From contig WLJH01000023.1 of NCBI GenBank assembly GCA_009701885.1, forward strand, positions 1-62,101: a stretch of 62,101 nt of DNA, read 5' to 3'. Source of the DNA: Actinomycetota bacterium. GTDB lineage: Bacteria; Actinomycetota; Actinomycetes; Propionibacteriales; Nocardioidaceae. Position numbers and translations under genes: made by a program. The notes under the pieces were generated by a model that was not told the DNA's origin, did not search any database, and saw only the letters and a program-made list of their open reading frames with translations. Position 1 is the stretch's first letter. Each line of letters begins with the position of its first letter. Of this stretch, positions 8,285-16,052 are shown one piece after another.

Positions 8285-8521
8285 CTAGGAGCCTGCGGGA
8301 CCGTCCTCCTCCTCACCGTGCGGCTTGCGCCGGTCGAGGTCGCGCAGGAAGTCCTCGTCGTCGTCGGGCGCGATGATCCGGGGTCTCGGCGGCTTGGGCG
8401 GCCGCTTCGGACCACGCTTGCCGACGGACCTGCCCAGCGCGGACGCGCCGCCCTGGGACGCCCGTACGACGAGGTAGACCGCCACCGCGACCAGCGCCAC
8501 CACGAGCAGGATCTTGAGCAC
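8285..8521 (-). CDS. Small membrane-anchored hypothetical protein
   Basis: The 78-residue protein has one N-terminal transmembrane helix (LKILLVVALVAVAVYLVV, residues 2-19), a basic proline-rich stretch (GKRGPKRPPKPPRPR), and an acidic tail (DDDEDFLRDLDRRKPHGEEEDG). This charge-separated layout is seen in small actinobacterial membrane proteins beside DUF4229 genes. I do not recognise a named family. It is transcribed away from the DUF4229 gene that starts at 8646. Confidence 0.65.
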   Translation of the reverse strand: MLKILLVVALVAVAVYLVVRASQGGASALGRSVGKRGPKRPPKPPRPRIIAPDDDEDFLRDLDRRKPHGEEEDGPAGS

Positions 8522-8632
8522 GCCTCCACTGTAGGTCGCGCCCGGTGAGGGCGACCGCGGTCGCGGGCCACCCCAGGCGCCGGCCGGGCCCGCCGGCGCG
8601 AGCGCACGCGTGGGGCTACCCCGGGGCCCGAC

Positions 8633-8638
8633 TACCCT
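8633..8638 (+). promoter_or_regulatory. -10 box TACCCT of a leaderless promoter (DUF4229 gene)
   Basis: TACCCT is separated from the GTG start at 8646 by exactly 7 nt, so transcription should begin at or next to the start codon. No ribosome-binding site precedes the GTG. Confidence 0.55.
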
Positions 8639-8645
8639 GGAGCCC

Positions 8646-8906
8646 GTGAAGGAGTTCGTCGTCTACACCGGTCTGCGCATCCTGCTCTTCGTCGCCTCCC
8701 TCGGCGTGGTCCTGGGGATCTGGGTGCCCCTCGCCGGCGAGGCCAACCTGCTGTGGGCCTTCGTCATCGCCCTGGTCGTCAGCGGCGTCGGCTCCTACTT
8801 CCTGCTCAACGGTCCCCGCGAGGCGCTCGCCCAGCGGGTCGACGCCCGGGCGCGTGCGGCCACGAGCCGCTTCGAGGAGATGCGCGCCAAGGAGGACCAG
8901 GACTGA
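8646..8906 (+). CDS. DUF4229 family membrane protein
   Basis: The 86-residue protein has two transmembrane helices (GLRILLFVASLGVVLGIWVPL and LWAFVIALVVSGVGSYFLL) and a cytoplasmic helical tail rich in Arg/Ala/Glu (REALAQRVDARARAATSRFEEMRAKED). This matches the DUF4229 family, typically next to menA in actinobacteria; no function is known. GTG 8646 is chosen because the family N-terminus (VKEFVVYTGLRI) begins there and a -10-like box sits 7 nt upstream. Confidence 0.78.
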   Translation: MKEFVVYTGLRILLFVASLGVVLGIWVPLAGEANLLWAFVIALVVSGVGSYFLLNGPREALAQRVDARARAATSRFEEMRAKEDQD

Positions 8907-8920
8907 CCGCGCCTGTGCTC

Positions 8921-8962
8921 GCCGAGCCGGCCCTTCCTTCCTGAAGGATGCGCCGGCTCGGC
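8921..8962. terminator. Bidirectional hairpin between DUF4229 gene and menA
   Basis: GCCGAGCCGGC (8921-8931) pairs with GCCGGCTCGGC (8952-8962). A smaller CCTTC/GAAGG hairpin sits in the loop. It lies between two convergent genes and can serve both. Confidence 0.65.
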
Positions 8963-9007
8963 CACCTGGCAGCAGACCCCGGACAGGACAGGCCGGGTCA
9001 GACCAGG

Positions 9008-9901
9008 TCAGACCAGGAGGAGCGGTACGCCGGACAGCACCGCCCAGACCAGCTGGGCCACGCCGGTCGACTGCAGCACCGGCACCAGTGCCGGCCCCGT
9101 CGCCCCGCCCAGGACGGTCCGCAGCCCGGGCAGTGCCGGCAGCACGAAGCCGAGCCCCAGCAGGGCCCAGCCGCTCGTGGTGAGGGCCAGCCCGACCACG
9201 GCCACCCCGGCGGCGGCCACGAGCCCGGCGTACAGGCCCCGGGTGGCGCGGTCGCCGAGCAGCACCGCGAGGGTGCGCTTGCCCGCCAGGGTGTCGGTCG
9301 GGATGTCGCGCAGGTTGTTGACGACCAGGATCGCGCAGGCCAGCGCCCCGATGCCGATGGCCGCCCACACGGCGGCGACCTCCCACGTGCGGGTCTGGAC
9401 GTAGGTCGTGCCGACGACCGCCACCAGGCCGAAGAAGACGAAGACCATGACCTCGCCGAGACCGAGGTAGCCGTAGGGGCGCGCGCCGCCGGTGTAGAAC
9501 CAGGCAGCCGCCACGCAGACGGCGCCGACCGCGACCAGCCACCAGGCGGTGGCCGCGGCGAGCGCCAGGCCGGCGACCGCGGCGACCCCGAAGGAGAGGA
9601 ACGCCGCCCGCTTCACCGCGGACGCGCTCGCCGCGCCGGAGCCGACCAGCCGCATCGGACCGACCCGGTCGTCGTCGGTGCCCCGCACTCCGTCGGAGTA
9701 GTCGTTGGCGTAGTTCACGCCCACCTGGAGGGCCAGGCTCACGACCAGGGCCAGGGCCGCCCGCCACCACACCGGCTCCGCGACGTACGCCGCCACCGCG
9801 GTGCCCGCGAGCACCGGGGAGACCGCCGCGGGGAGGGTCCGGGGCCGCGAGCCGGCCAGCCACTGTCCAGGAGTCGCCACGAGGGGCCATTCAACACGCA
9901 C
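9008..9901 (-). CDS. menA: 1,4-dihydroxy-2-naphthoate polyprenyltransferase
   Basis: MenA attaches the polyprenyl tail to 1,4-dihydroxy-2-naphthoate, giving demethylmenaquinone in the membrane. The 297-residue protein has the UbiA-superfamily Asp-rich motifs: NDYSD (66-70) continuing to RGTDDDR, and NNLRDIPTD at about 208-216, both binding Mg-diphosphate. Eight to nine hydrophobic segments are visible. GTG 9901 is the longest start; GTG 9880 (VATPGQWLAG) is a possible alternative. The gene is divergent from menE, and the two share a 52-bp spacer containing a near-perfect inverted repeat. The prenyl donor is probably made by the synthase at 36219-37229. Confidence 0.94.
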   Translation of the reverse strand: MRVEWPLVATPGQWLAGSRPRTLPAAVSPVLAGTAVAAYVAEPVWWRAALALVVSLALQVGVNYANDYSDGVRGTDDDRVGPMRLVGSGAASASAVKRAAFLSFGVAAVAGLALAAATAWWLVAVGAVCVAAAWFYTGGARPYGYLGLGEVMVFVFFGLVAVVGTTYVQTRTWEVAAVWAAIGIGALACAILVVNNLRDIPTDTLAGKRTLAVLLGDRATRGLYAGLVAAAGVAVVGLALTTSGWALLGLGFVLPALPGLRTVLGGATGPALVPVLQSTGVAQLVWAVLSGVPLLLV

Positions 9902-9903
9902 GT

Positions 9904-9973
9904 CCTAGGAGCCTGCTGGACAAGGCGGCCATCACGGCGCGCAGCAGGCAGGATCGTCCAGCAGTCTCCTAGG
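9904..9973. promoter_or_regulatory. 18-bp inverted repeat in the menA/menE divergent promoter region
   Basis: CCTAGGAGCCTGCTGGAC (9904-9921) and GTCCAGCAGTCTCCTAGG (9956-9973) are inverted copies matching at 17 of 18 bases, separated by 34 bp. Each arm abuts one gene: one ends 2 nt before the menA GTG, the other 9 nt before the menE ATG. The right arm contains most of the putative menE -10 box TAGGCT (9970-9975). Confidence 0.65.
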
Positions 9974-9982
9974 CTCGGGGCC

Positions 9983-11068
9983 ATGGACCTCACGGGGAGC
10001 ACGGCCGAGGCCGTGCGCGCCCTCACGGGTTGGTTGGAGCGCGACGACGACGAGCCGCTCGTCATCGCCACGTCCGGCTCGACCGGGCGGCCCAAGCGGG
10101 TCGTCCTGGGCCGGGAGGCGGTGCTGGCCTCGGTGCGGGCCAGCCGGTCGCGCGTCGGGGCGGAGGGCGCCTGGCTGCTGACCCTGCCCGCGACGTACGT
10201 CGCCGGCGCCCAGGTGGTGGCCCGTTCCTGGCTCGCCGGGCACGCGCCGGTGCTGGCCGAGGAGCACGGTTCGTTCGCCGAGGCGACGGCCGCGCTGATG
10301 CGCGCGCACCCGACCGCGGACCGCTTCACCTCGCTCGTGCCGACCCAGCTGCACCGGATGCTCGGCGGCGGCGACGGCGACGGGGGCCGGCCCGCGCACA
10401 GCACCTCCGACGACGTCTGGGCGCTGCGCACCTTCCACACCGTCCTGCTCGGCGGCGGGCCCGTCGACCCCGCGCTGCGGGCGCGGGCCGAGGCGGCCGG
10501 GGTGCGGGTGGTGGCGACGTACGGCGCGGCCGAGACGGCGGGCGGCTGCGTCTACGACGGGCACCCTCTCGACGGGGTCGCCGTCGCGCTCGGGCCCTCG
10601 GGGCGGATCCGGCTGGCGGGCCCCACGCTCTTCAGCGGGTACGACGGCGACCCGGCGCTCACCGCCGAGGTGCTCGTCGACGGGTGGTTCCACACCGCCG
10701 ACGCCGGCCGGCTCGACGACGACGGGCGGCTGCAGGTGCTGGGCCGGGTCGACGACGTGGTCGTGACCGGCGGCGTCAACGTGCCCGGGCCCGCCGTCGC
10801 CGCCCGGCTGCGCGAGCACCCCGACCTGCTCGCCGCCGAGGTGCTCGGCGTGCCCGACGAGGAGTGGGGACGCCGGCTGGTGGCCTTCGTCGTCGCACGG
10901 GCGCCCGGTCGGGTCCCCTCGACCCAGGAGCTGCGCGACTGGGTGGCCGAGCAGCGACCGCGCTCGTGGGCGCCGCGCCAGGTGCTCGCGGTGCCGGAGA
11001 TCCCGCTGCTCGCCAATGGCAAGCCCGACCGGGTCGCGCTGGTCGCGCTGGCGGGGGAGCCGTCGTGA
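9983..11068 (+). CDS. menE: o-Succinylbenzoate--CoA ligase
   Basis: MenE activates o-succinylbenzoate with ATP and CoA in menaquinone synthesis. The 361-residue product is an ANL-superfamily adenylating enzyme: the phosphate-binding loop is TSGSTGRPK (30-38), with ATYGAAETAGG at the A5 motif, and DGWFHTADAG with VLGRVDDVVVTGGVNV as hinge. It is shorter than general acyl-CoA ligases, as usual for actinobacterial MenE. ATG 9983 has TAGGCT exactly 7 nt upstream and no ribosome-binding site, so a leaderless mRNA is likely. The stop overlaps menC by 4 bp (GTGA). Confidence 0.94.
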   Translation: MDLTGSTAEAVRALTGWLERDDDEPLVIATSGSTGRPKRVVLGREAVLASVRASRSRVGAEGAWLLTLPATYVAGAQVVARSWLAGHAPVLAEEHGSFAEATAALMRAHPTADRFTSLVPTQLHRMLGGGDGDGGRPAHSTSDDVWALRTFHTVLLGGGPVDPALRARAEAAGVRVVATYGAAETAGGCVYDGHPLDGVAVALGPSGRIRLAGPTLFSGYDGDPALTAEVLVDGWFHTADAGRLDDDGRLQVLGRVDDVVVTGGVNVPGPAVAARLREHPDLLAAEVLGVPDEEWGRRLVAFVVARAPGRVPSTQELRDWVAEQRPRSWAPRQVLAVPEIPLLANGKPDRVALVALAGEPS

Positions 11069-12015
11069 GGGTCGTCTCGATCCCGATGCGCGCCCGCTTC
11101 CGTGGCATCACCGTCCGCGAGGTCGCGCTCGTCGAGGGCGCCGCGGGGTGGGGGGAGTGGAGCCCCTTCCTGGAGTACCCGCCCGAGGTCGCCGAGCCCT
11201 GGCTGCGCTGCGCCGAGGAGGCGGCCGCCGGGGACTGGCCCGACCCGGTGCGCGACTCGGTCCCCGTCAACACCACGGTGCCGGCCGTCGGCGCCGAGCA
11301 GGCGCACGCGCTGGTCGCCGCGTCCGGCTGCCGCACCGCCAAGGTCAAGGTCGCCGAGCCCGGGCAGGCCGAGGCCGAGGACGAGGCCCGGCTCGAGGCG
11401 GTCCGCGACGCCCTGGGCCCCGACGGCGCGGTGCGGATCGACGTCAACGGCCTGTGGGACGTCGACAACGCGCTGCGCCGGCTGCCGGTCCTCGACCGCG
11501 CGGCCGGCGGGCTGGAGTACGTCGAGCAGCCGTGCGCCGAGGTCACCGACCTCGCCGTCGTACGCCGTCGGCAGCACGTGCCCGTCGCCGCCGACGAGTC
11601 CATCCGCCGGGCCGCGGACCCCTACCTCGTGCGCGACCTGGAGGCCGCCGACGTGGCCGTGCTCAAGGTGCAGCCGCTGGGCGGGGTGCGGGCGTGCCTG
11701 CGGATCGCGGAGGACATCGGGCTGCCGGTCGTCGTGTCCTCGGCGCTGGAGTCCTCCGTCGGCATCGCTGCCGGGGTGGCGCTGGCCGCGGCGCTGCCCG
11801 AGCTGCACCACGCCTGTGGGCTGGCCACCGTGTCGCTGCTGACCGACGACGTCGTCGAGGAGCCGCTGCTCCCGGTCGACGGGTCGCTGCCCGTCGGCCG
11901 ACCCGCCGTCGTGCCCGCGGCCCTGGACCGGCTGGCTGCCGCGCCTGACCGGGTGGCGCACTGGGAGGCACGGCTGGCCGCGGTGCGGGCGCTGCGGCAG
12001 GATCGCCGCTCGTGA
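11065..12015 (+). CDS. menC: o-Succinylbenzoate synthase
   Basis: MenC dehydrates SHCHC to o-succinylbenzoate. The 316-residue protein is an enolase-superfamily enzyme with the complete active-site set visible: lysines K93/K95 (TAKVKV), metal ligands D126 (IDVNG), E154 (YVEQPC) and D177 (AADES), and K201 (LKVQPLGG) on the opposite side. The GTG start overlaps the menE stop; the stop overlaps the menD start. The N-terminal capping domain is short, as in actinobacterial forms. Confidence 0.93.
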   Translation: MRVVSIPMRARFRGITVREVALVEGAAGWGEWSPFLEYPPEVAEPWLRCAEEAAAGDWPDPVRDSVPVNTTVPAVGAEQAHALVAASGCRTAKVKVAEPGQAEAEDEARLEAVRDALGPDGAVRIDVNGLWDVDNALRRLPVLDRAAGGLEYVEQPCAEVTDLAVVRRRQHVPVAADESIRRAADPYLVRDLEAADVAVLKVQPLGGVRACLRIAEDIGLPVVVSSALESSVGIAAGVALAAALPELHHACGLATVSLLTDDVVEEPLLPVDGSLPVGRPAVVPAALDRLAAAPDRVAHWEARLAAVRALRQDRRS

Positions 12016-13631
12016 CCGCCGACTCCCACCAGCCCGAGCCCAGCACCGCCACCGCGCGGGCCGTGGTCACCGCACTGCTGGCCGCCGGGGTCCGCGACGT
12101 CGTCGTGGCACCGGGGTCGCGCAACGCCCCGCTCTCCTTCGCCCTGTGGGACCCCGCCCAGGCGGGCCTGCTGCGGCTGCACACCCGGGTCGACGAGCGC
12201 TCCGCCGGCTTCCTCGCGCTGGGTCTGGCCAAGAACGGCGCCCGCGCCGCGGTCACCTGCACCTCCGGCACCGCCGTGGCCAACCTCCACCCGGCCATGC
12301 TCGAGGCCGCCCACGCGGGGGTCCCGCTGCTCGCGGTGACCGCCGACCGGCCCGCGCGGTTGCGCGGGACCGGCGCCAACCAGACCACCGACCAGGTGGG
12401 TGTCTTCGGTCCGCTGGTCCCGCACCACGACCTCGGCCCGGGGGAGGAGGTGCCGCCGCTGGACGGGCTGCTGCACCTCAACGTCCGCCTCGACGACCCG
12501 CTCGTCCCGGCGCGAGCGTGGAGCGACCTGCCTGCGGTCGAGGACCCGCCGCGGGTCCAGCACGCCTGGCGCGGACGCCACCTCGACCTGCTCGACCCCG
12601 GGCCGCGCACCGTGGTCGTCGCCGGGGACGACGCCGGCCCGCCCGCTCGGGTCCTCGCCGAGCGCGCCGGGTGGCCGCTGCTGGCCGAGCCCAGCGCCGG
12701 CTGCCGCACCGGCACCCACCCCGTGCGCACCTACCGCCTGCTCCTCGCCACCGACCCGGCCACCGACCTCGCCGCGCGGGTGGAGCGGGTCGTGGTCACG
12801 GGCCACCCCACGCTCTCGCGCCCGGTGCAGGCGCTGCTCGCCCGTGAGGACGTCGAGGTGCTCTCGGCACCCACCCCCGGCGTCTGGGCTGCGCGGCCGT
12901 TCCGGGTCGACCGAGAGCTGGTCTGGGGCGAGCCGCACCCCGAGCAGCAGGCCGGTGACCCCGCCTGGCTGGAGGAGTGGCGCACCGCCGACCGCTCCGT
13001 CTCCGCCCAGCTCGACCGGCTGCTGGCCGACGAGCCGGACCTGACCCCGCACGAGGTCGCGGGGGCGGTCGCTGCCGCCGTACCTCCTGGTGGGCTGCTG
13101 GTGGTCGGTCCCTCCAACCCGGTCCGCGACCTCGACCTCATGGTCGCCGGATGGGCCGTCGGCGACCGCCGCAAGGTGCTCGCCAACCGCGGGCTCGCCG
13201 GGATCGACGGCGTGGTCTCCACCGCGATCGGTGCCGCGCTCGCCCGCCCCTGGTCCTCCCGGGCGATCGCGCTCGTGGGCGACGTGACGTTCCTCCACGA
13301 CGCCAACGGCCTGGTCCTCGGGCCCGACGAGCCGCGCCCCGACCTGACGATCGTCGTGGTCAACGACGACGGCGGCTCGATCTTCGCCGGGCTCGAGCAG
13401 GGCGACCCCGCGCACGCCGACCGCTTCGAGCGGGTCTTCGGCACCCCTCACCACGTCGACCTCGCGGCCCTCTGCGCCGCCACCCGCACGCCCCACTGGC
13501 GAGTGGAGTCGCTGCCCGAGCTCCAGCAGGCCCTCGCCTCCCCGAACGGCGGCCTCGAGGTCGTCGAGGTCCGGGTCCGCCGCGACAACCGCCGCGACCT
13601 CGACGCCCGCATCCGCGCCCTGCGCCCCTGA
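12012..13631 (+). CDS. menD: 2-Succinyl-5-enolpyruvyl-6-hydroxy-3-cyclohexene-1-carboxylate synthase
   Basis: MenD is the ThDP enzyme that joins isochorismate and 2-oxoglutarate, releasing CO2. The 539-residue protein opens with the family block VTALLAAGVRDVVVAPGSRNAPLSFAL and HTRVDERSAGFLALGLAK, where the ThDP-activating glutamate lies in the DERSAGF region. The C-terminal Mg/ThDP site follows the pattern GDVTFLHDANGL ... VVVNDDGGSIF (about 422-460). GTG 12012 overlaps menC by 4 bp, making menE-menC-menD one coupled unit. Its isochorismate substrate would come from menF at 16052-17323. Confidence 0.95.
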   Translation: MTADSHQPEPSTATARAVVTALLAAGVRDVVVAPGSRNAPLSFALWDPAQAGLLRLHTRVDERSAGFLALGLAKNGARAAVTCTSGTAVANLHPAMLEAAHAGVPLLAVTADRPARLRGTGANQTTDQVGVFGPLVPHHDLGPGEEVPPLDGLLHLNVRLDDPLVPARAWSDLPAVEDPPRVQHAWRGRHLDLLDPGPRTVVVAGDDAGPPARVLAERAGWPLLAEPSAGCRTGTHPVRTYRLLLATDPATDLAARVERVVVTGHPTLSRPVQALLAREDVEVLSAPTPGVWAARPFRVDRELVWGEPHPEQQAGDPAWLEEWRTADRSVSAQLDRLLADEPDLTPHEVAGAVAAAVPPGGLLVVGPSNPVRDLDLMVAGWAVGDRRKVLANRGLAGIDGVVSTAIGAALARPWSSRAIALVGDVTFLHDANGLVLGPDEPRPDLTIVVVNDDGGSIFAGLEQGDPAHADRFERVFGTPHHVDLAALCAATRTPHWRVESLPELQQALASPNGGLEVVEVRVRRDNRRDLDARIRALRP

Positions 13632-13673
13632 CTCGGCCCTGATGTCGCGCTGACTCGGCCCGGCATGTCGGCC
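13629..13673. repeat. Imperfect 22-bp tandem repeat after menD
   Basis: TGACTCGGCCC recurs at 13629 and 13651, each followed by a related ATGTCG-containing segment. The first copy includes the menD stop codon. The rest of the gap up to 13747 shows no gene. Confidence 0.5.
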
Positions 13674-13747
13674 TCAGCTCGAAGGTGACCCGGCGCGGGT
13701 TCGACGGTGAGCCGACGGTTGGTACCCGTTCACGCGTCGACCACCAC

Positions 13748-14593
13748 TCAGGCCCCCAGCACGTCCTCGAGCCGCAGCGGGGCCCGGCCGAGGACCCGCT
13801 CCACGTCGTCGGTGACCCGGGCGCACGAGCTGTCGCGGATCGCCAGGTAGGTGCTGACCCAGGCGGCCAGCTGCCACTCCTCCGCCTCGGGGTACGCCGC
13901 CCGCCGGGAGTCCCACGCCTCCTGCTCGGTCTCGTCTGCGAACACCAGGTCGCGACCGAGCACCCGGCCGGCGCGCTCCGCGACCTCGTCGAGGGTCAGT
14001 GCCTCGGGTCCCGTGAGCTCGTAGGTCCGACCCGCGTGCTCCGTCGGCGCGCGCAGCACGGAGGCGGCGACCGCGGCGACGTCGGCGCGGGCCACGGCCG
14101 CGACCCGGCCCGCGCCCGCCGGTCCCCGCAGCACCCCGGAGGAGTCCGCGAAGTACGGCAGCACGTCGAGGTAGAAGGAGTCGCGCAGCAGCGTCACCGC
14201 CATCCCGGAGGCTGCCAGTGCCTGCTCGGTGTCGTGGTGGTCGCGGGCCAGGGTGAAGGTCGCGTCGGGTGCCGCCCCCTGGAAGCTCGTGTAGACGACG
14301 TGCCGCACCCCGGCGTCGGCGGCGGCGGCCACGAAGGACCGGTGCTGCGCCCGCCGGTCGGCCGACTCCGAGCCCGAGACCATGAGCAGCACCTCGACCC
14401 CGCGCAATGCCTCGCGGGCGCCCGCGGGGTCGGCGTAGTCGCAGGGCCGCACGTCGGTGTCCATCGCGGGGGCCCGAGCGGGGTCGCGGGCCAGCAGCCG
14501 CAGGTCCAGCCGCATGTCGGCGCCCCCGAGCAGGCGCACCACCTCGCCGCCCACCGCCCCGGTGACCCCGGTGATCCCGATCGTCCCTGTCAC
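13748..14593 (-). CDS. NmrA-like NAD(P)-binding oxidoreductase (atypical SDR)
   Basis: The 281-residue protein starts with a Rossmann nucleotide-binding motif, GITGVTGAVGGEVV (G9-x2-G12-x2-G15), followed by LRLLARDP at the end of strand 2, typical of the SDR_a5/NmrA group that includes quinone oxidoreductase 2 and atypical reductases. YTSFQGAAPD around 105-114 takes the place of the classical SDR active site and no YxxxK is evident, so it may sense or reduce without standard SDR chemistry. GTG 14593 is preceded by GGAGGAGGG. It lies 40 bp after the LysE-type exporter on the same strand and is probably cotranscribed with it. Substrate unknown. Confidence 0.82.
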   Translation of the reverse strand: MTGTIGITGVTGAVGGEVVRLLGGADMRLDLRLLARDPARAPAMDTDVRPCDYADPAGAREALRGVEVLLMVSGSESADRRAQHRSFVAAAADAGVRHVVYTSFQGAAPDATFTLARDHHDTEQALAASGMAVTLLRDSFYLDVLPYFADSSGVLRGPAGAGRVAAVARADVAAVAASVLRAPTEHAGRTYELTGPEALTLDEVAERAGRVLGRDLVFADETEQEAWDSRRAAYPEAEEWQLAAWVSTYLAIRDSSCARVTDDVERVLGRAPLRLEDVLGA

Positions 14594-14633
14594 GAGCCCT
14601 CCTCCGACCTGGTGCCGACCGGCGGTCGGGACC

Positions 14634-15254
14634 TCACCCCAGCATCGTGTGCAGCGCCAGCCCGGCGATCACCCCGGCGGCGAGCAGCCCCGTGACCAGG
14701 CGACCGCGCGGCCCGGTGACCGCGCGGCCCAGCCCCGACCCGGCCGCGACCAGGAACAGCTGCCACGACGCCGAGGCCGCGAACGCCGCCAGCACGAAGA
14801 CGCTGCCTTCCAGCGTGCCGTCGACCAGGTCGCGGTTGCCGAGCACGACGGCCGCGAAGTAGACGACCGTCGCCGGGTTCACCGCCGTCACCCCCACGAA
14901 CATCACGTACGCCGCCAGCGGACCCACCACCCGCCCCTCCTGCGTCGGGGCCGACCGCCGCGACCAGGCGTGGAGCGCGGTGAGCGCGGCGAGCACGAGC
15001 AGGACGAGGCCCGAGGCGATCCGCAGCCCGGTCGCCACCGGGGCCAGAAGCTGGGCGAGTGCTGCCCCCGAGACGACCGCGACCGCGGCGTACACGCCGT
15101 CGACGGTGGCGACGCCCAGGGCGGCCGACGCCCCGACCCGCCACGACGTCCGGGCGGTCAGGGTCACCAGGAGCGCGGCGACCGCGCCGACGGGGACGGC
15201 GATGGCCCAGCCGGTGACCAGGCCGGACAGCACCACCTCGCGCACGGGCCGCAT
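14634..15254 (-). CDS. LysE-family transporter
   Basis: The 206-residue membrane protein has six hydrophobic segments and the LysE/RhtB opening VVLSGLVTGWAIAVPVGAVAALLV, followed by an Arg-rich loop. FVGVTAVNPATVVYFAAVVL corresponds to the conserved NP segment of the family. Characterised members export amino acids; the substrate here is not predictable. ATG 15254 is chosen for the family N-terminus; GTG 15269 would add five residues. It is divergent from the metallo-beta-lactamase-fold gene. Confidence 0.85.
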   Translation of the reverse strand: MRPVREVVLSGLVTGWAIAVPVGAVAALLVTLTARTSWRVGASAALGVATVDGVYAAVAVVSGAALAQLLAPVATGLRIASGLVLLVLAALTALHAWSRRSAPTQEGRVVGPLAAYVMFVGVTAVNPATVVYFAAVVLGNRDLVDGTLEGSVFVLAAFAASASWQLFLVAAGSGLGRAVTGPRGRLVTGLLAAGVIAGLALHTMLG

Positions 15255-15288
15255 CCTGGCGCACGCCACTGCTCCGCACCCAGCCGTT

Positions 15289-15294
15289 TACCGT
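15289..15294 (+). promoter_or_regulatory. -10 box TACCGT of a leaderless promoter (MBL-fold gene)
   Basis: TACCGT is followed by exactly 7 nt and then the ATG at 15302; no ribosome-binding site lies in between. Confidence 0.55.
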
Positions 15295-15301
15295 GGGGCC
15301 C

Positions 15302-15940
15302 ATGCGCCTGACCAAGTTCGGCCACGCCTGCGTCCGTGTCGAGCACGAGGGCACGACCGTCGTCATCGACCCGGGTGCGTTCACGGCACCCGAGGCCGTC
15401 GACGGGGCCGACCTGGTGCTCGTGACCCACGTCCACGCCGACCACTGGACCCCCGAGCAGCTGCGCCGCGCCGACGCACCGGTCCGGACCATCGGCGAGG
15501 TCGCGGACGCGATCGCGGCGCAGGCGCCGGACCTGGCCGAGCGGGTCGAGCGGGTGCGACCCGGCGACACCTTCGCCGCCGGGGGCATCGAGGTCGAGGT
15601 GGTCAACGAGCACCACGCGGTGATCCACCCCGACTACGACCGGGTGCACAACTCGGGCTACCTCCTCGACGTCGGCGGCACGACCCTGTTCCACCCCGGC
15701 GACGCCCTCGACGGGCCCGGCCGGTCCGTCGACCTGCTGCTGGCCCCGGTCTCGGCGCCGTGGTTGAAGATCTCCGAGGCGATCGACTTCGCCCTGGCCG
15801 TCGGCGCCCCGCGCACGCTCGCGATCCACGACAAGGTCTACTCCGAGCTGGCCCTCGGCATGGCCGACGGGCACCTGCGGACCTTCCTGGAGCCGCGCGG
15901 CCAGGAGTACCTCCGGCTGCCCGACGGCTCGGACCTGTAG
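15302..15940 (+). CDS. Metallo-beta-lactamase-fold hydrolase (UlaG-like)
   Basis: The 212-residue protein has the metal-binding motif THVHADHW (H43, H45, D47, H48), a second histidine region (VNEHHAVIH), TTLFHPGDAL supplying the bridging Asp, and a C-terminal AIHDKVYSELA histidine. It begins directly with strand one (MRLTKFGHACVRVE), as in UlaG-type beta-lactamase-fold proteins (L-ascorbate-6-phosphate lactonase relatives). No signal peptide is seen. It is convergent with menF; the substrate is unknown. Confidence 0.88.
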   Translation: MRLTKFGHACVRVEHEGTTVVIDPGAFTAPEAVDGADLVLVTHVHADHWTPEQLRRADAPVRTIGEVADAIAAQAPDLAERVERVRPGDTFAAGGIEVEVVNEHHAVIHPDYDRVHNSGYLLDVGGTTLFHPGDALDGPGRSVDLLLAPVSAPWLKISEAIDFALAVGAPRTLAIHDKVYSELALGMADGHLRTFLEPRGQEYLRLPDGSDL

Positions 15941-15956
15941 CCGCGCCCGGTCCCAG

Positions 15957-16052
15957 CCGAGCCGTCAGCTGTGAACCGCCGAGCCGTCGGCGGTGGCCCG
16001 CACCGGGGCAGGAACTGACGGCTCGAGGGTTCGGAAGTGACGGTTCGGCGGT
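15957..16052. repeat. Cluster of inverted CGAGCCGTC motifs between convergent genes
   Basis: CGAGCCGTCAG (15958-15968) pairs perfectly with CTGACGGCTCG (16015-16025). ACCGCCGAGCCGTC (15975-15988) pairs with GACGGTTCGGCGGT (16039-16052) with one mismatch. Four copies of the same 9-10 bp word therefore make alternative hairpins that could terminate both the MBL gene and menF, whose stop codon begins at the last base. Confidence 0.65.
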
